From Bdellovibrionales bacterium (GTDB lineage Bacteria > Myxococcota > XYA12-FULL-58-9 > SYDY01): a stretch of DNA of 64,000 bases. Location of the stretch: NCBI GenBank assembly GCA_005801425.1, contig SYDY01000098.1:20058-84057 (forward strand), read 5' to 3'. Numbering within the stretch: the first letter of the stretch is position 1; each line of letters begins with the position of its first letter. This document shows positions 1 to 8,677 of the stretch, piece after piece. Under the pieces are notes generated by a model, which saw only the letters and a program-made list of their open reading frames with translations, made no database searches and was not told where the DNA came from. Position numbers and translations under genes: made by a program.

Positions 1-691
1 TCTCGGGATCGAATTTGCCTTTTGCCAAACCAGGATAATTTCTCAACGTGTCACATGCGCTGTTGAGTGTGGCCTCTAAGGACCAAGGCAGCCATGCCCC
101 CCCCTCAATTTCTAGAAGAAGCCAGGGTTTCGACGGAGCACCTGCCCAAACAGTCATTGTATCGTGTATGAATGCAGGGCCGTGTTCACCCGAGGCATTC
201 AGAGGAAAGCCAAAATTTATGATGCTATTGATACCGTCACCCAAGGCACCGCGCATGGTTTCAGCATGGCTGCGTGTCCAGGCGGTTGCGAGTGCAGCGT
301 CGACGCTTGTTTGCAGTACTTTTTTGGTGGGTGAATCGAAACTCGGCGCATGACGCGCAAGAACTGCCGAAAAGATAAGCATTTCTCCCAAAAAAGCATT
401 GCCTTCGGCTGTGTGGGTGGTGGTTCTCCACGGAGGGGGAATCGTTAGACTGTCGGTACGGGAGATTACCCCATAGTGATTTTGTACCAATGTGCCTTCT
501 GGGATGGGCGTAAAATGGGCGCGTCTCTCGGGGTGCAGCCAACCTGCGTGATCAAACGCACTGACGATATCGTCGCGTGTCCAGGCTGTATCATCTGGCC
601 TCATTTGAGGATCCATAAACATGCGACCCGAGGGGGCCAGGACAACACGAGGAGGGGTGTTGGCGATGGGCTGTGCGATCACTGTGCTCAT
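1..691 (-). CDS. Hypothetical protein, C-terminus beyond window edge
   Basis: An open frame on the minus strand runs from an ATG at 689-691 to the window edge without a stop, giving the first 230 residues of a protein (N-terminus MSTVIAQPIANTPPRVV). I read the frame codon by codon from the reverse complement. No signal peptide or membrane segment is visible. The sequence is rich in Trp and Pro and has segments such as TIPPPWRTTHTAEGNAF and MTVWAGAPSKPWLLLEIEGG, which I do not recognise as a known family. It lies 46 bases downstream of the urocanase gene on the same strand, so the two may be co-transcribed. Reality of the gene is well supported by the long open frame; function is unknown. Confidence 0.7.
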   Translation of the reverse strand, partial: MSTVIAQPIANTPPRVVLAPSGRMFMDPQMRPDDTAWTRDDIVSAFDHAGWLHPERRAHFTPIPEGTLVQNHYGVISRTDSLTIPPPWRTTTHTAEGNAFLGEMLIFSAVLARHAPSFDSPTKKVLQTSVDAALATAWTRSHAETMRGALGDGINSIINFGFPLNASGEHGPAFIHDTMTVWAGAPSKPWLLLEIEGGAWLPWSLEATLNSACDTLRNYPGLAKGKFDPE

Positions 692-737
692 GGGTGGGAA
701 TTGTAACGTTTCCTAAGCGTTTATTAAGGAGGTATTT

Positions 738-2396
738 TCAATATTTTGGGATCATTACGCCGCGTTCATGGGCGATTTGTATGGCGCGTTCATACCCTGC
801 ATCGGCATGACGGAGCACACCCATGGCGGGATCGGCCTTGAGAACGCGTTCAAGGCGTATGGCCGCTTCATCGGTGCCGTCGGCAACAATGACCATGCCT
901 GCATGCAAAGAATAACCAATACCCACACCACCTCCGTGATGATAACTTACCCACGATGCGCCATTCATCCCGTTGACCATAAAATTGAGGAGCGGCCAAT
1001 CGGCGATGGTGTCGGAACCATCGCGCATGGCTTCGGTTTCGCGATTGGGGCTTGCCACCGAACCGCAATCCAAATGATCGCGACCGATCACAATGGGTGC
1101 TTTCACTTCGCCGCGGCGAACCAATTCATTGAATGCAAGACCAATGCGATCTCGCTCACCATAACCTAACCAGCAAATGCGTGCGGGCAAACCTTGAAAA
1201 TGAATTTGCTCTTTGGCCATGGTGAGCCAACGATGCACTTCGGGACGATCGATCAGTTCCATCACGCAACGATCGGTGCGCTCGATATCGGCAGGATCGC
1301 CTGAAAGCGCCACCCAACGAAAGGGCCCAAGACCTTCGCAGAAGAGAGGACGAATATACGCGGGAACGAAACCCGGATAGCAAAATGCCTGTGCATGATC
1401 GAGGCCGCCTATTTCGGCTTGCGCGCGCAGATTGTTCCCGTAGTCGAAGACATGACTGCCTGCTTTTTGCATGGCGATCATGGCTTCACAGTGAATCACC
1501 ATGGAGGCGCGCGATGCTGCAATATAGGCACTGGGGTTGCTTTGACGAAGGCTCGCGGCTTCTGTTAAATTCATGCCCACAGGAATGTAACCGGTGAGTG
1601 GATCGTGGGCGGAAGTTTGATCGGTGACCAAATCAAACACCACGCCACGTCGAACGATTTCAGGGAGGATCTCGGCGGCATTGCCACATAATCCTATGGA
1701 CACCGCTTCTTTGTTGCGTTTGGCATGTTCTATTTGTGCGAGTGCATCATCGAGACTGCTTGCAACACGGTGCAAATAACCGGTGTCGAGTCTGCGCTGA
1801 ATACGCACGGGGTCGACTTCTACGCACAAGATACATGCACCGGCCATAGTTGCCGCAAGTGGTTGTGCACCACCCATGCCACCCAAGCCGGCTGTGAGAA
1901 TGCTTCGTCCTGCCAGATCTGAATTGTTAAAATGCGTTTGCCCTGCAGCTGCAAAAGTGACAAATGTGCCCTGTAAAATTCCTTGCGTACCAATATAGAT
2001 CCAACTGCCAGCGGTCATCTGGCCATACATGGTAAGACCTTTGGCTTCGAGATCGCGAAAATGTTCCCAATTGGCCCAGGCTGGCACAATATTGCTATTT
2101 GCAATGACAACGCGTGGGGCATCGGGATGTGAGCCAATCACGCCGACGGGTTTTCCCGATTGCACAAGAAGTGTTTCGTCGTTTTCTAAATCGCGTAACA
2201 TGCGCACGATGTCGTCGTAGGCTTGCCAATTGCGTGCAGCGCGTCCACTGCCTCCGTACACCACCAGATGATCTGGATCTTCTGCAACGTCGCGATCGAG
2301 ATTGTTCATCAACATGCGAAGTGCAGCTTCTTGGATCCAGCCTTTGCATGTGCGCTCTGTGCCACGCGTGGCGCGGATGTTGCGGGGGGTACTCAT
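738..2396 (-). CDS. hutU: Urocanate hydratase (urocanase)
   Basis: Converts urocanate to 4-imidazolone-5-propionate, the second step of histidine degradation, using tightly bound NAD+ in the cytoplasm. The 552-residue product has the family length and signature segments: [19 protein letters not shown] near the N-terminus, [13 protein letters not shown], the glycine-rich NAD-binding stretch [14 protein letters not shown], and [20 protein letters not shown] with the conserved catalytic-region cysteine. I chose the ATG at 2394-2396 because the protein then begins [12 protein letters not shown], matching the family start; the frame continues upstream to a TTG at 2432 and an ATG at 2408, and no Shine-Dalgarno site clearly decides. 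No hutH, hutI or hutG is adjacent, so the rest of the pathway must lie elsewhere or be absent. Confidence 0.96.
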   Translation of the reverse strand: MSTPRNIRATRGTERTCKGWIQEAALRMLMNNLDRDVAEDPDHLVVYGGSGRAARNWQAYDDIVRMLRDLENDETLLVQSGKPVGVIGSHPDAPRVVIANSNIVPAWANWEHFRDLEAKGLTMYGQMTAGSWIYIGTQGILQGTFVTFAAAGQTHFNNSDLAGRSILTAGLGGMGGAQPLAATMAGACILCVEVDPVRIQRRLDTGYLHRVASSLDDALAQIEHAKRNKEAVSIGLCGNAAEILPEIVRRGVVFDLVTDQTSAHDPLTGYIPVGMNLTEAASLRQSNPSAYIAASRASMVIHCEAMIAMQKAGSHVFDYGNNLRAQAEIGGLDHAQAFCYPGFVPAYIRPLFCEGLGPFRWVALSGDPADIERTDRCVMELIDRPEVHRWLTMAKEQIHFQGLPARICWLGYGERDRIGLAFNELVRRGEVKAPIVIGRDHLDCGSVASPNRETEAMRDGSDTIADWPLLNFMVNGMNGASWVSYHHGGGVGIGYSLHAGMVIVADGTDEAAIRLERVLKADPAMGVLRHADAGYERAIQIAHERGVMIPKY

Positions 2397-2594
2397 GGCG
2401 CAAAACATAGAGAGTCCACGGATGAGCGTCAAGACGGTACCTGTGATTCTCCTGCATGGCTATCGGTTCTAAATTTTCCTCAGTGTCTCACCATCCGTGT
2501 GCGAGGACCTGCACACGGATGGCAAGGCAACGATAGATGTGCCTGCTTGACCCATCATGTTCAATCTCCTACCGTGATGTTGGGGGGAATAATA

Positions 2595-4685
2595 ATGATG
2601 ATACGTGGGTGGGTGGCACTTTGTGCTGCGATTGCTTTAGGCGCATGTTCGGAAAATACAGCGTTGGATCCTGCTGCGCCGTCGCGCGGGGATGCCGACA
2701 ATAAACGGGCTGTGATTTTAAATATCGATGCACCGCTTGACGATGCACGCGATGTTGCATTTGGCGATCAAATTCAAATCGTGGTGAGCGCTCGTTTTGC
2801 CGATGATGGTTCTCCTGCTGTTGAACAACAGATCACTTTTGAACTTGCAGAAACCGTCCAGGGCGCAGGATTGGCTGCGCAAACACGCTATGTTGATAGA
2901 GAAGGAAAAGTTTTTAATACCCTGAGTGTTGGGTCGGATCTTGGGAATATTCATGTGGTGGTTAAACACCCTCGTGCGGATAGTGTTGATTTTGTGATCC
3001 ACGTGACAGGGAAACCCAAAGGAAGTCTGCGCGTGATGTTTGATTACCAAGGGGTGATCACGTTGCAAAACTTAGAAACACGTTTGTATCGCGATCTTGC
3101 GGCGTGCAGTGCGGCACCCACGCAAATACCTGTGGCGACCATGCGCGCAGAAAGCGTGAATCGTACGTTGACCTTTGCAGGACTTACCGAAGACGCGCGT
3201 TATGCGGTGCTTGTGGAAGCCCGTGGTCCCCTTGGGAATTTGGTTGCACGGGGTTGCGTGCAAAGTCAGCCGATCATTGCGCGGACCACGATTACTGCGG
3301 TTGTTCCACTGTCTCTTTTACCACCGGTGTTGGTGGGCGATTATGATTTTTCACAGCAGCTTTTGGCATACGAAGGTTTGCCTGAGCCTGCCGATGAAAT
3401 TTTTGGTCAGATTTCAGATTTCTTTATCAGTCCGGGTGATTTGATTGTCGATTTGATTTTGGATGAAATTTTACCGAGCAGTGGTCTTGAACGTTTGCTT
3501 GCCGAAACCGCCATCAATTCGGCGGCCAATATGGCCTATGGCAATACGCCTGGCGCTGATTTTGATCACAATGGTCGTGTGAGTTTTGGCGAAGCATTCA
3601 GTTATCAATTTTTCCGTATTTCACCGCCGTGGTTGGATGAGGGATTTAATTTAGGCGGCGATGTCACTGCAATTTTGGCGGACATGACCGTGGGTGGAAA
3701 ATTGCATATCGATGGATTGACATCAGAAGGAGGCGTTCGGGGCCATTATACCTACGACGATTATTTATTTCGTTGGCGTTTGCTCGAAGGCTGTGATCCG
3801 CGCGATCAGTGCTGTGGTCGGTCGCAGTATTCGGGTGAAGAAATCGGTCTTGCGCCTTTTATTGCTCAGTTTACGGGCAAAGCAAAAGTTCACGAATCGT
3901 TTCAGTATTTGGCCTTCGATGTGACGATTGATACCCATCGTGTGGGCTTAAATTACGGCAATATTATTTATTTTGTTGCGCGTGAACTTGTGTTCCCAAC
4001 GCTTGCGGGTACCCATGACATGGGTCGTGCCATTGAAAGTTTGTTTGGTTGCAACAGCCACGGCCAGTGCGGGTGTGCCGCGGTGGGCGCATTTTTAGAC
4101 AACAGTTTTTTAGGCAGTTTGGGTGGACGCACAGGATCGGCGATTTGCCGTGCTGTGGTGACGACGGCGAGCACTCGTTTGGGACGCATGTTTGACCAAC
4201 TGATTTTTTACGGTTCAGACGATGCCCACTTGGATGCGACGTTGGGTGGTGTGTTTATCGACAGCGATAAAGATTTGAGCATCGACAATTTTACGGGCAA
4301 TGCGCAAGGTCGCATCGTTCTTGGGGCCCATGATAAAGCATTTCGTGGCACTTGGACGGGATGGCGTGAAATGAAATCCTGTCATTCAAATTTTGATTGC
4401 GAAGGTGCGCGGGTGTGTCGTGTGATGCCCAATGTGCTCAACGATTGCACGGGACACACGGTATGCAACAAACCGGAAGGTGATCGTGCCGCGGGTGCGC
4501 TGTGCCAAGCCAATGCGGAATGCATCAGCGGAACATGTTTGCCCAATGGATTGTGCTTGGGGGTATGTGAAGAAACCAACCAATGCAGCGAAGGCCTTGT
4601 GTGTGGAGAGCCCGTGCATGTGCCCTTGCAAGGTCGATCAAGTTTTGAAGTGAAATCGTGTGTGGCGGGAAGTCAGCCGTTGTAA
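2595..4685 (+). CDS. Large cysteine-rich lipoprotein with Ig-like N-terminus
   Basis: A 696-residue predicted lipoprotein. The N-terminus MMIRGWVALCAAIALGAC gives a lipobox (L-G-A-C, Cys18). Residues about 35-135 read like a bacterial Ig-like (Big-type) domain. Near residue 322 there is an EF-hand-like calcium loop, DFDHNGRVSFGE. The last 110 residues are Cys-rich, with spaced motifs such as CQANAECISGTCLPNGLC and CEETNQCSEGLVCG, similar to disulphide-rich modules common in myxobacterial surface proteins. The start follows a GGGGGGA ribosome site at 2582-2588; the open frame continues upstream to 2223 but that part overlaps the divergent hutU and lacks a signal peptide. A second ATG at 2598 is equally possible. 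Function unknown; a surface adhesion or sensing role is only an inference. Confidence 0.85.
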   Translation: MMIRGWVALCAAIALGACSENTALDPAAPSRGDADNKRAVILNIDAPLDDARDVAFGDQIQIVVSARFADDGSPAVEQQITFELAETVQGAGLAAQTRYVDREGKVFNTLSVGSDLGNIHVVVKHPRADSVDFVIHVTGKPKGSLRVMFDYQGVITLQNLETRLYRDLAACSAAPTQIPVATMRAESVNRTLTFAGLTEDARYAVLVEARGPLGNLVARGCVQSQPIIARTTITAVVPLSLLPPVLVGDYDFSQQLLAYEGLPEPADEIFGQISDFFISPGDLIVDLILDEILPSSGLERLLAETAINSAANMAYGNTPGADFDHNGRVSFGEAFSYQFFRISPPWLDEGFNLGGDVTAILADMTVGGKLHIDGLTSEGGVRGHYTYDDYLFRWRLLEGCDPRDQCCGRSQYSGEEIGLAPFIAQFTGKAKVHESFQYLAFDVTIDTHRVGLNYGNIIYFVARELVFPTLAGTHDMGRAIESLFGCNSHGQCGCAAVGAFLDNSFLGSLGGRTGSAICRAVVTTASTRLGRMFDQLIFYGSDDAHLDATLGGVFIDSDKDLSIDNFTGNAQGRIVLGAHDKAFRGTWTGWREMKSCHSNFDCEGARVCRVMPNVLNDCTGHTVCNKPEGDRAAGALCQANAECISGTCLPNGLCLGVCEETNQCSEGLVCGEPVHVPLQGRSSFEVKSCVAGSQPL

Positions 4686-4689
4686 CTAC

Positions 4690-5619
4690 TTACGCCGCTT
4701 TGTACGATGCCGTTTGCTTATACACGGTGATAAATCCATGATGAAAATGGTCATCATCATAGCCTTGCTTTGGAAATAGTTTGTTGGCTGGAACCGCTTC
4801 TGCAGCGGGGGCGTGATGGATGCGTGTCCAGGGCACATCAGAAACAACTTCTTTCATCATCAAGTCAAAAAATTCCCCTTCACGGCGTGTGTATGAGGTG
4901 ACCATGATGACGGACTCGTTGTGGCAGATGCCTGCGCCAGCCCTTACAAGTTCAGCCCAATTTTTCATATTCTCGCCGAACTCTAAGCCGCGCCCTGGTC
5001 GCGCTTCTTGGTGGCAGAGGAGGAGAATATCAGCATAAGGCATGGTGGTTGCGGTGGGATGTTTATCTGCTTGCTTTTGTTTTTTTGCGGGTTGCAAGGT
5101 TCGGCCATCGGCTTCAATAAAATTAAATCTATGGTTGGCGGATTTTGGTCTCTCTGCGTAAATGTCTTTTGCAATGCCTATTGCGGTTGGGTAATTATCG
5201 ATACCGATGTATGTGAATTTGGGCAACACTTGGGACAAAGCCCATTGATGTTGCGATGTTCCGGCAGCGAGTCCAACCACCACCACATGGTGTTCTTTGG
5301 GGGGAACCGCAGGCAGTGTGTGCTGTTTGAATTCTTGTGTAAAGCAGCGTGCCGATGCTTGGTAAGGCGCGAGCTCGCCGCTCTTTTGCCATTGCATTTG
5401 GATATTAGAAACGACGCCCGGATCATTGCCTATGGATTTGGGCGGCCACTCAGAGACATGCGGCATGTGTTGGGTTTTTGAAACGAGATCCAGATAGGTG
5501 CGCGCATAATCGGCTTGTGAAGACGGTCCAACGGGAGGCAAAGAGCTTAGGGAGGCCATGAATACTCCGATGAAAGGCTTCATATGAGTTCCCACTATTT
5601 GTAAAAGTTGTACAGACAT
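4690..5619 (-). CDS. Putative Rossmann-fold methyltransferase-like protein
   Basis: A 309-residue soluble protein. Its middle part has the order of elements seen in SAM-dependent methyltransferases: a hydrophobic strand then a small-residue loop (HHVVVVGLAAGTSQHQWAL), an acidic second strand end (FTYIGIDNYPTAIGIAK), an acidic loop (FNFIEADGRTL) and ADILLLCHQEARPG. The usual Gly-x-Gly-x-Gly motif is only partly kept, so methyltransferase is an inference at fold level. It ends 4 bases from the convergent lipoprotein gene and starts 18 bases after the stop of the PfkB kinase gene, so the two probably form an operon. The first ATG (5617-5619) has no clear ribosome site; the ATG at 5581-5583, preceded by GTGGGA, may be the true start. 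Confidence 0.7.
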   Translation of the reverse strand: MSVQLLQIVGTHMKPFIGVFMASLSSLPPVGPSSQADYARTYLDLVSKTQHMPHVSEWPPKSIGNDPGVVSNIQMQWQKSGELAPYQASARCFTQEFKQHTLPAVPPKEHHVVVVGLAAGTSQHQWALSQVLPKFTYIGIDNYPTAIGIAKDIYAERPKSANHRFNFIEADGRTLQPAKKQKQADKHPTATTMPYADILLLCHQEARPGRGLEFGENMKNWAELVRAGAGICHNESVIMVTSYTRREGEFFDLMMKEVVSDVPWTRIHHAPAAEAVPANKLFPKQGYDDDHFHHGFITVYKQTASYKAA

Positions 5620-5637
5620 TTTATTGGGGAAATTTAT

Positions 5638-6468
5638 TCAGAATTTTGGAAGGCTGATCTTATTTAAAGACCCCATACCAGGCCCTTCCACGACCCGTGC
5701 CGCGGCCTGAGATCCAATGACAGCAGCATCGTGGGGCGACAATCCTTGCATCAGTGCAAGCCCTAAAAACATACCGAAAACATCGCCTGCGCCTGTGGGA
5801 TCGACTTCATGGGCAGGGGCTGCGGGAATGTGCGTGATACGATTGCGCTCGAAGAGGGTCGCACCTTGGGCGCCTCGGGTAAGGGCGACCACGGGAACAT
5901 GGGTCGCGAGTGTGCGCGCGATATTTTCAGCATCGGGATGATCAAGTTCTGAAAAGATCATGGCGCTGATCCCTGGTGGGGGATTGAATACCATGGGATC
6001 GCATGCCGGACGTACCTCGCCATGTTCAATAGAACGAAGCCATCCCTGAAGGCCTAGAACTACGGTGATGTCAGGATGTCTTAAAACCGCCTCGACGAGG
6101 CTCTTTGCACATTCCCCCGCAACAGGTGCGATGTAAACAAGGCCATAGGGGGTCATGTCGGCGGGAAGATGGGTGGGCAATATGTCGTGGGCACGGCTTC
6201 GCAATTCCAAACGACGTACGGGGCCCGAGTAATCGAGAACAAACGTGGTGGTATCGTAGGCTGGGATGGCGGTGATCGTGATATCAAGTTCTCTAAGCGG
6301 TGTGAGAAGGTCAGATTCATCGCGGCATGAGGTGATCACATGGGCCGTGCGACCTGCAATATGGGCGGCTTGTGCAGCATACGATACTGCACCACCTAGC
6401 CGCGTGGTGTGGCCGATGAGATCACGGGTGATATGGCCTAAGATCAGTGTGGCAGGTTGCGCTTGCAT
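5638..6468 (-). CDS. PfkB-family carbohydrate/nucleoside kinase
   Basis: A 276-residue ribokinase-fold kinase that should phosphorylate a sugar, nucleoside or related alcohol with ATP. The PfkB signature near the C-terminus, VDPTGAGDVFGMFLGLAL, contains the catalytic Asp of the GAGD motif and the anion hole. The N-terminal signature is a shortened TTRLGGAVSYAAQAAHIAG. Length is a little below the 300-residue average. Substrate cannot be told from sequence. It is the first gene of a two-gene minus-strand unit with the methyltransferase-like gene 18 bases downstream, and is divergent from the CDP-alcohol transferase gene. No obvious ribosome site precedes the ATG at 6466-6468. Confidence 0.88.
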   Translation of the reverse strand: MQAQPATLILGHITRDLIGHTTRLGGAVSYAAQAAHIAGRTAHVITSCRDESDLLTPLRELDITITAIPAYDTTTFVLDYSGPVRRLELRSRAHDILPTHLPADMTPYGLVYIAPVAGECAKSLVEAVLRHPDITVVLGLQGWLRSIEHGEVRPACDPMVFNPPPGISAMIFSELDHPDAENIARTLATHVPVVALTRGAQGATLFERNRITHIPAAPAHEVDPTGAGDVFGMFLGLALMQGLSPHDAAVIGSQAAARVVEGPGMGSLNKISLPKF

Positions 6469-6518
6469 GGTTGTATGTGTTTTTCACATTATTCAGGAAA
6501 TGCACAGGCAGGTTTAAA

Positions 6519-7733
6519 GTGACAACATGGTCGGCAGATATTTGGTGGGGATTGGCACCCGGATTGACAGTGGCATCGTACTTTTTGGGGGGCTTGATTC
6601 TCTATACCCTGCGTACCTTTTGGGTGGGGGGCAATTACCGTGATGCCGAGATTGAAAGCCGTGGAACATCGCCTTTTATGGGGATGTTTGTGCGTACGTA
6701 TTTTGTGTGGTTGATGCGGCCTGTTTTTTTTCTGGTACATAAATCGGGTGTGCCGCCAAGCGCCATTACCACATTATCATTTTGGTGTGCGGCAAGTTCA
6801 GGCATTGGCGCAGCGGCAGGCGAGTTTGCCCTTGCAGGGTGGCTCTACATTTTCGCAGGTGTTTGCGACTATTTGGATGGGCGTATCGCACGTACGACGG
6901 GAAGAACCACACCCGAGGGCGGTGCACTTGATGCGATCCTTGATCGGTATGCTGATTCGGCGGTGCTTTCAGGACTTGCGTGGTTTTATCGCGACAGTTG
7001 GGTGCTGATTGCTGTGCTCTTCGCCCTCGCAGGTTCGTCGTTGGTTCCCTACATACGCGCCAAAGGTGAAGCTTTGGGTGTGGAAATAAAAAATGGTGTC
7101 ATGCAGCGTGGCGAGCGCATCATGTATTTGGGCATCAGTATGGCATTTAGTCCTTTGGTCGAAACCATCCGTGATCCAAGCAATCGTCAACCTGTTCATC
7201 ATTTGACGATCTTGGGGATCCTGCTGCTTGCTGTCTCTACACAGTTCAGCGCGATACAGCGTTTTAAACTTTTGCTTTCCTCATTGCGCCACGAAAAGCA
7301 CGTCGAATGGCGCTTGGCGCTTGGTCGTACGGCTGTGGTGCGCAATATCCTGTGTGCGGTGTTGGCGACGGCCTGTGATTTTGTGGTGATGACTTTGTGT
7401 GTGGGGGCGACCATGAGTGTCCCATTGGCGACATTGGTGGGATGTGCGGTGGGGGGTGTGATCAATTTTGGAAGCAATCGCGTGTGGACTTTTGCAAGTG
7501 GTGAGCAGAAAAGATTTCAAATGGCGCGCTATGCGTTTGTAAGCGCGAGCAGCGCGCTGCTCAATGCAGGTGGCGTGATTGTTCTCTTGTGGTTGCCTTC
7601 GTGGGATTATCGCATCGCATGGGGCTTGGCGCGTGTGGCGGTGTTTCTCTTGTGGAATTATCCGTTGCACCGTGACTATGTTTTTGCTCCGTTAGAAATT
7701 CGCAAATTACCTTTTAAGACGCCTTCCGTTTGA
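6519..7733 (+). CDS. CDP-alcohol phosphatidyltransferase fused to a GtrA-like domain
   Basis: A polytopic membrane protein of about 404 residues with two modules. The first half has the CDP-alcohol phosphatidyltransferase signature D-G-x2-A-R-x8-G-x3-D-x3-D, visible from DGRIAR (near residue 120) through GGALDAILD; such enzymes join a CDP-activated lipid or polyol to an alcohol in phospholipid synthesis. The last 120 residues match the four-helix GtrA-like pattern (CDFVVMTLCVG, VGGVINFGSNRVWTF, RYAFVSASSALLNAGG), a family linked to membrane translocation of lipid-linked sugars. The GTG at 6519, preceded by AGG six bases upstream, is my preferred start; the frame extends to 6447 but would overlap the divergent kinase gene. 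Substrate unknown; the fusion suggests synthesis and flipping of one lipid. Confidence 0.85.
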   Translation: MTTWSADIWWGLAPGLTVASYFLGGLILYTLRTFWVGGNYRDAEIESRGTSPFMGMFVRTYFVWLMRPVFFLVHKSGVPPSAITTLSFWCAASSGIGAAAGEFALAGWLYIFAGVCDYLDGRIARTTGRTTPEGGALDAILDRYADSAVLSGLAWFYRDSWVLIAVLFALAGSSLVPYIRAKGEALGVEIKNGVMQRGERIMYLGISMAFSPLVETIRDPSNRQPVHHLTILGILLLAVSTQFSAIQRFKLLLSSLRHEKHVEWRLALGRTAVVRNILCAVLATACDFVVMTLCVGATMSVPLATLVGCAVGGVINFGSNRVWTFASGEQKRFQMARYAFVSASSALLNAGGVIVLLWLPSWDYRIAWGLARVAVFLLWNYPLHRDYVFAPLEIRKLPFKTPSV

Positions 7734-7782
7734 CATCGTCGCCTGTTTGGCGCAAAACGCGCCCATGTATGGGGGCGTAAGT

Positions 7783-8529
7783 ATGCGTATTGGTTATTTT
7801 GTTGCTGTGACTATGTTCTTGTTTACTGGATGCAATTCTGAACGTTACATGGGACGTTCGTCGTTTTCATGGGCACAAGATCTTGAAAACGATCTCGAAT
7901 TCAAGCGACGCGATGCGTGCAAGGCATTTTCAGAAATGCCTGTGGCTGCGAAAGAGCGTGTGGATGCCTTGGCGGAACGTCTTGCTGATGTAAATCCAGG
8001 TATTCGTGAATTTTGTCGTGATGCTCTGATCGTTGCAGGGGATGTTGCAAAACCTACCTTACAACGTATTTTGGCGAATGAAGATCCTTTGGTAAGATTG
8101 CAAGCTGCAGCCGCGCTGGTTGCGATTGATCCTGCCGATGGGCAAGCCAAAGAAGTGATCGCCCAAGGGGTTGTTGCGGTTGGCAATGCGGACGTTTCGG
8201 CGCTTGCCAATGAAATTTCGGTAAAATCGGGCGCACCGATGGTCGTGGTCTTGCTTAATGCGATGGCAACCGGCGACGCCGCGCAACGGATCGCTGTTCT
8301 TTCTGTGCTTGGAAAAATGCGTAGACATGCCAAAGGTGCGGAAACAAAATTGTTTGATGTGATACGCTTGGATGGCGATGCGACGGTTCGACAAGCGGCC
8401 ATGCAGGCATTACTGGGGATTGCCTCGGCTAAGTCTTTGCGTCCCGCACTTCAAGATCTGATCAAAGATCCAAATGAAGATGTTGCATCCCATGCGGCGG
8501 TGATGCTGCGGCGCTTGGGCGGAACCTGA
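7783..8529 (+). CDS. HEAT-repeat lipoprotein
   Basis: A predicted lipoprotein of 248 residues. The N-terminus MRIGYFVAVTMFLFTGC has a lipobox ending at Cys17. The rest is built from helical repeats of about 35 residues resembling HEAT/PBS-lyase repeats, for example DPLVRLQAAAALVAI, DATVRQAAMQALLGI and DPNEDVASHAAVMLRRLG, which form a solenoid used for protein binding. The ATG at 7783 follows a GGGGG stretch and gives a proper signal peptide; upstream in-frame ATGs at 7747 and 7765 do not. It sits 49 bases after the CDP-alcohol transferase gene on the same strand. Partner unknown. Confidence 0.85.
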   Translation: MRIGYFVAVTMFLFTGCNSERYMGRSSFSWAQDLENDLEFKRRDACKAFSEMPVAAKERVDALAERLADVNPGIREFCRDALIVAGDVAKPTLQRILANEDPLVRLQAAAALVAIDPADGQAKEVIAQGVVAVGNADVSALANEISVKSGAPMVVVLLNAMATGDAAQRIAVLSVLGKMRRHAKGAETKLFDVIRLDGDATVRQAAMQALLGIASAKSLRPALQDLIKDPNEDVASHAAVMLRRLGGT

Positions 8530-8545
8530 GATGCCTCATAACATT

Positions 8546-8570
8546 AACAATCCATTTGCATGGATTGTTT
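8546..8570 (+). terminator. AT-rich hairpin, possible terminator
   Basis: A perfect 9-base inverted repeat (AACAATCCA, six-base loop, TGGATTGTT) lies just after the HEAT-repeat lipoprotein gene and before the ABC operon. It could end transcription of the upstream gene, but no long T tract follows. Confidence 0.35.
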
Positions 8571-8677
8571 AATACCCCAAACGTATGTAACTCTATGTGC
8601 GTGAATGCTTAATTGTTGAACAAAACTGCGATGTTGATCTAAATTGTGCCCATAAATTGTTCCCGAGGGTTTGCAAA

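Noticed and set aside
768-1169. Open frames on the opposite strand of hutU
   Set aside because: Shadow frames of a strongly conserved enzyme; no ribosome site or family match.
2223-2594. Long N-terminal extension of the Cys-rich lipoprotein
   Set aside because: It overlaps the divergent hutU gene and would place the lipobox signal in the middle of the protein.
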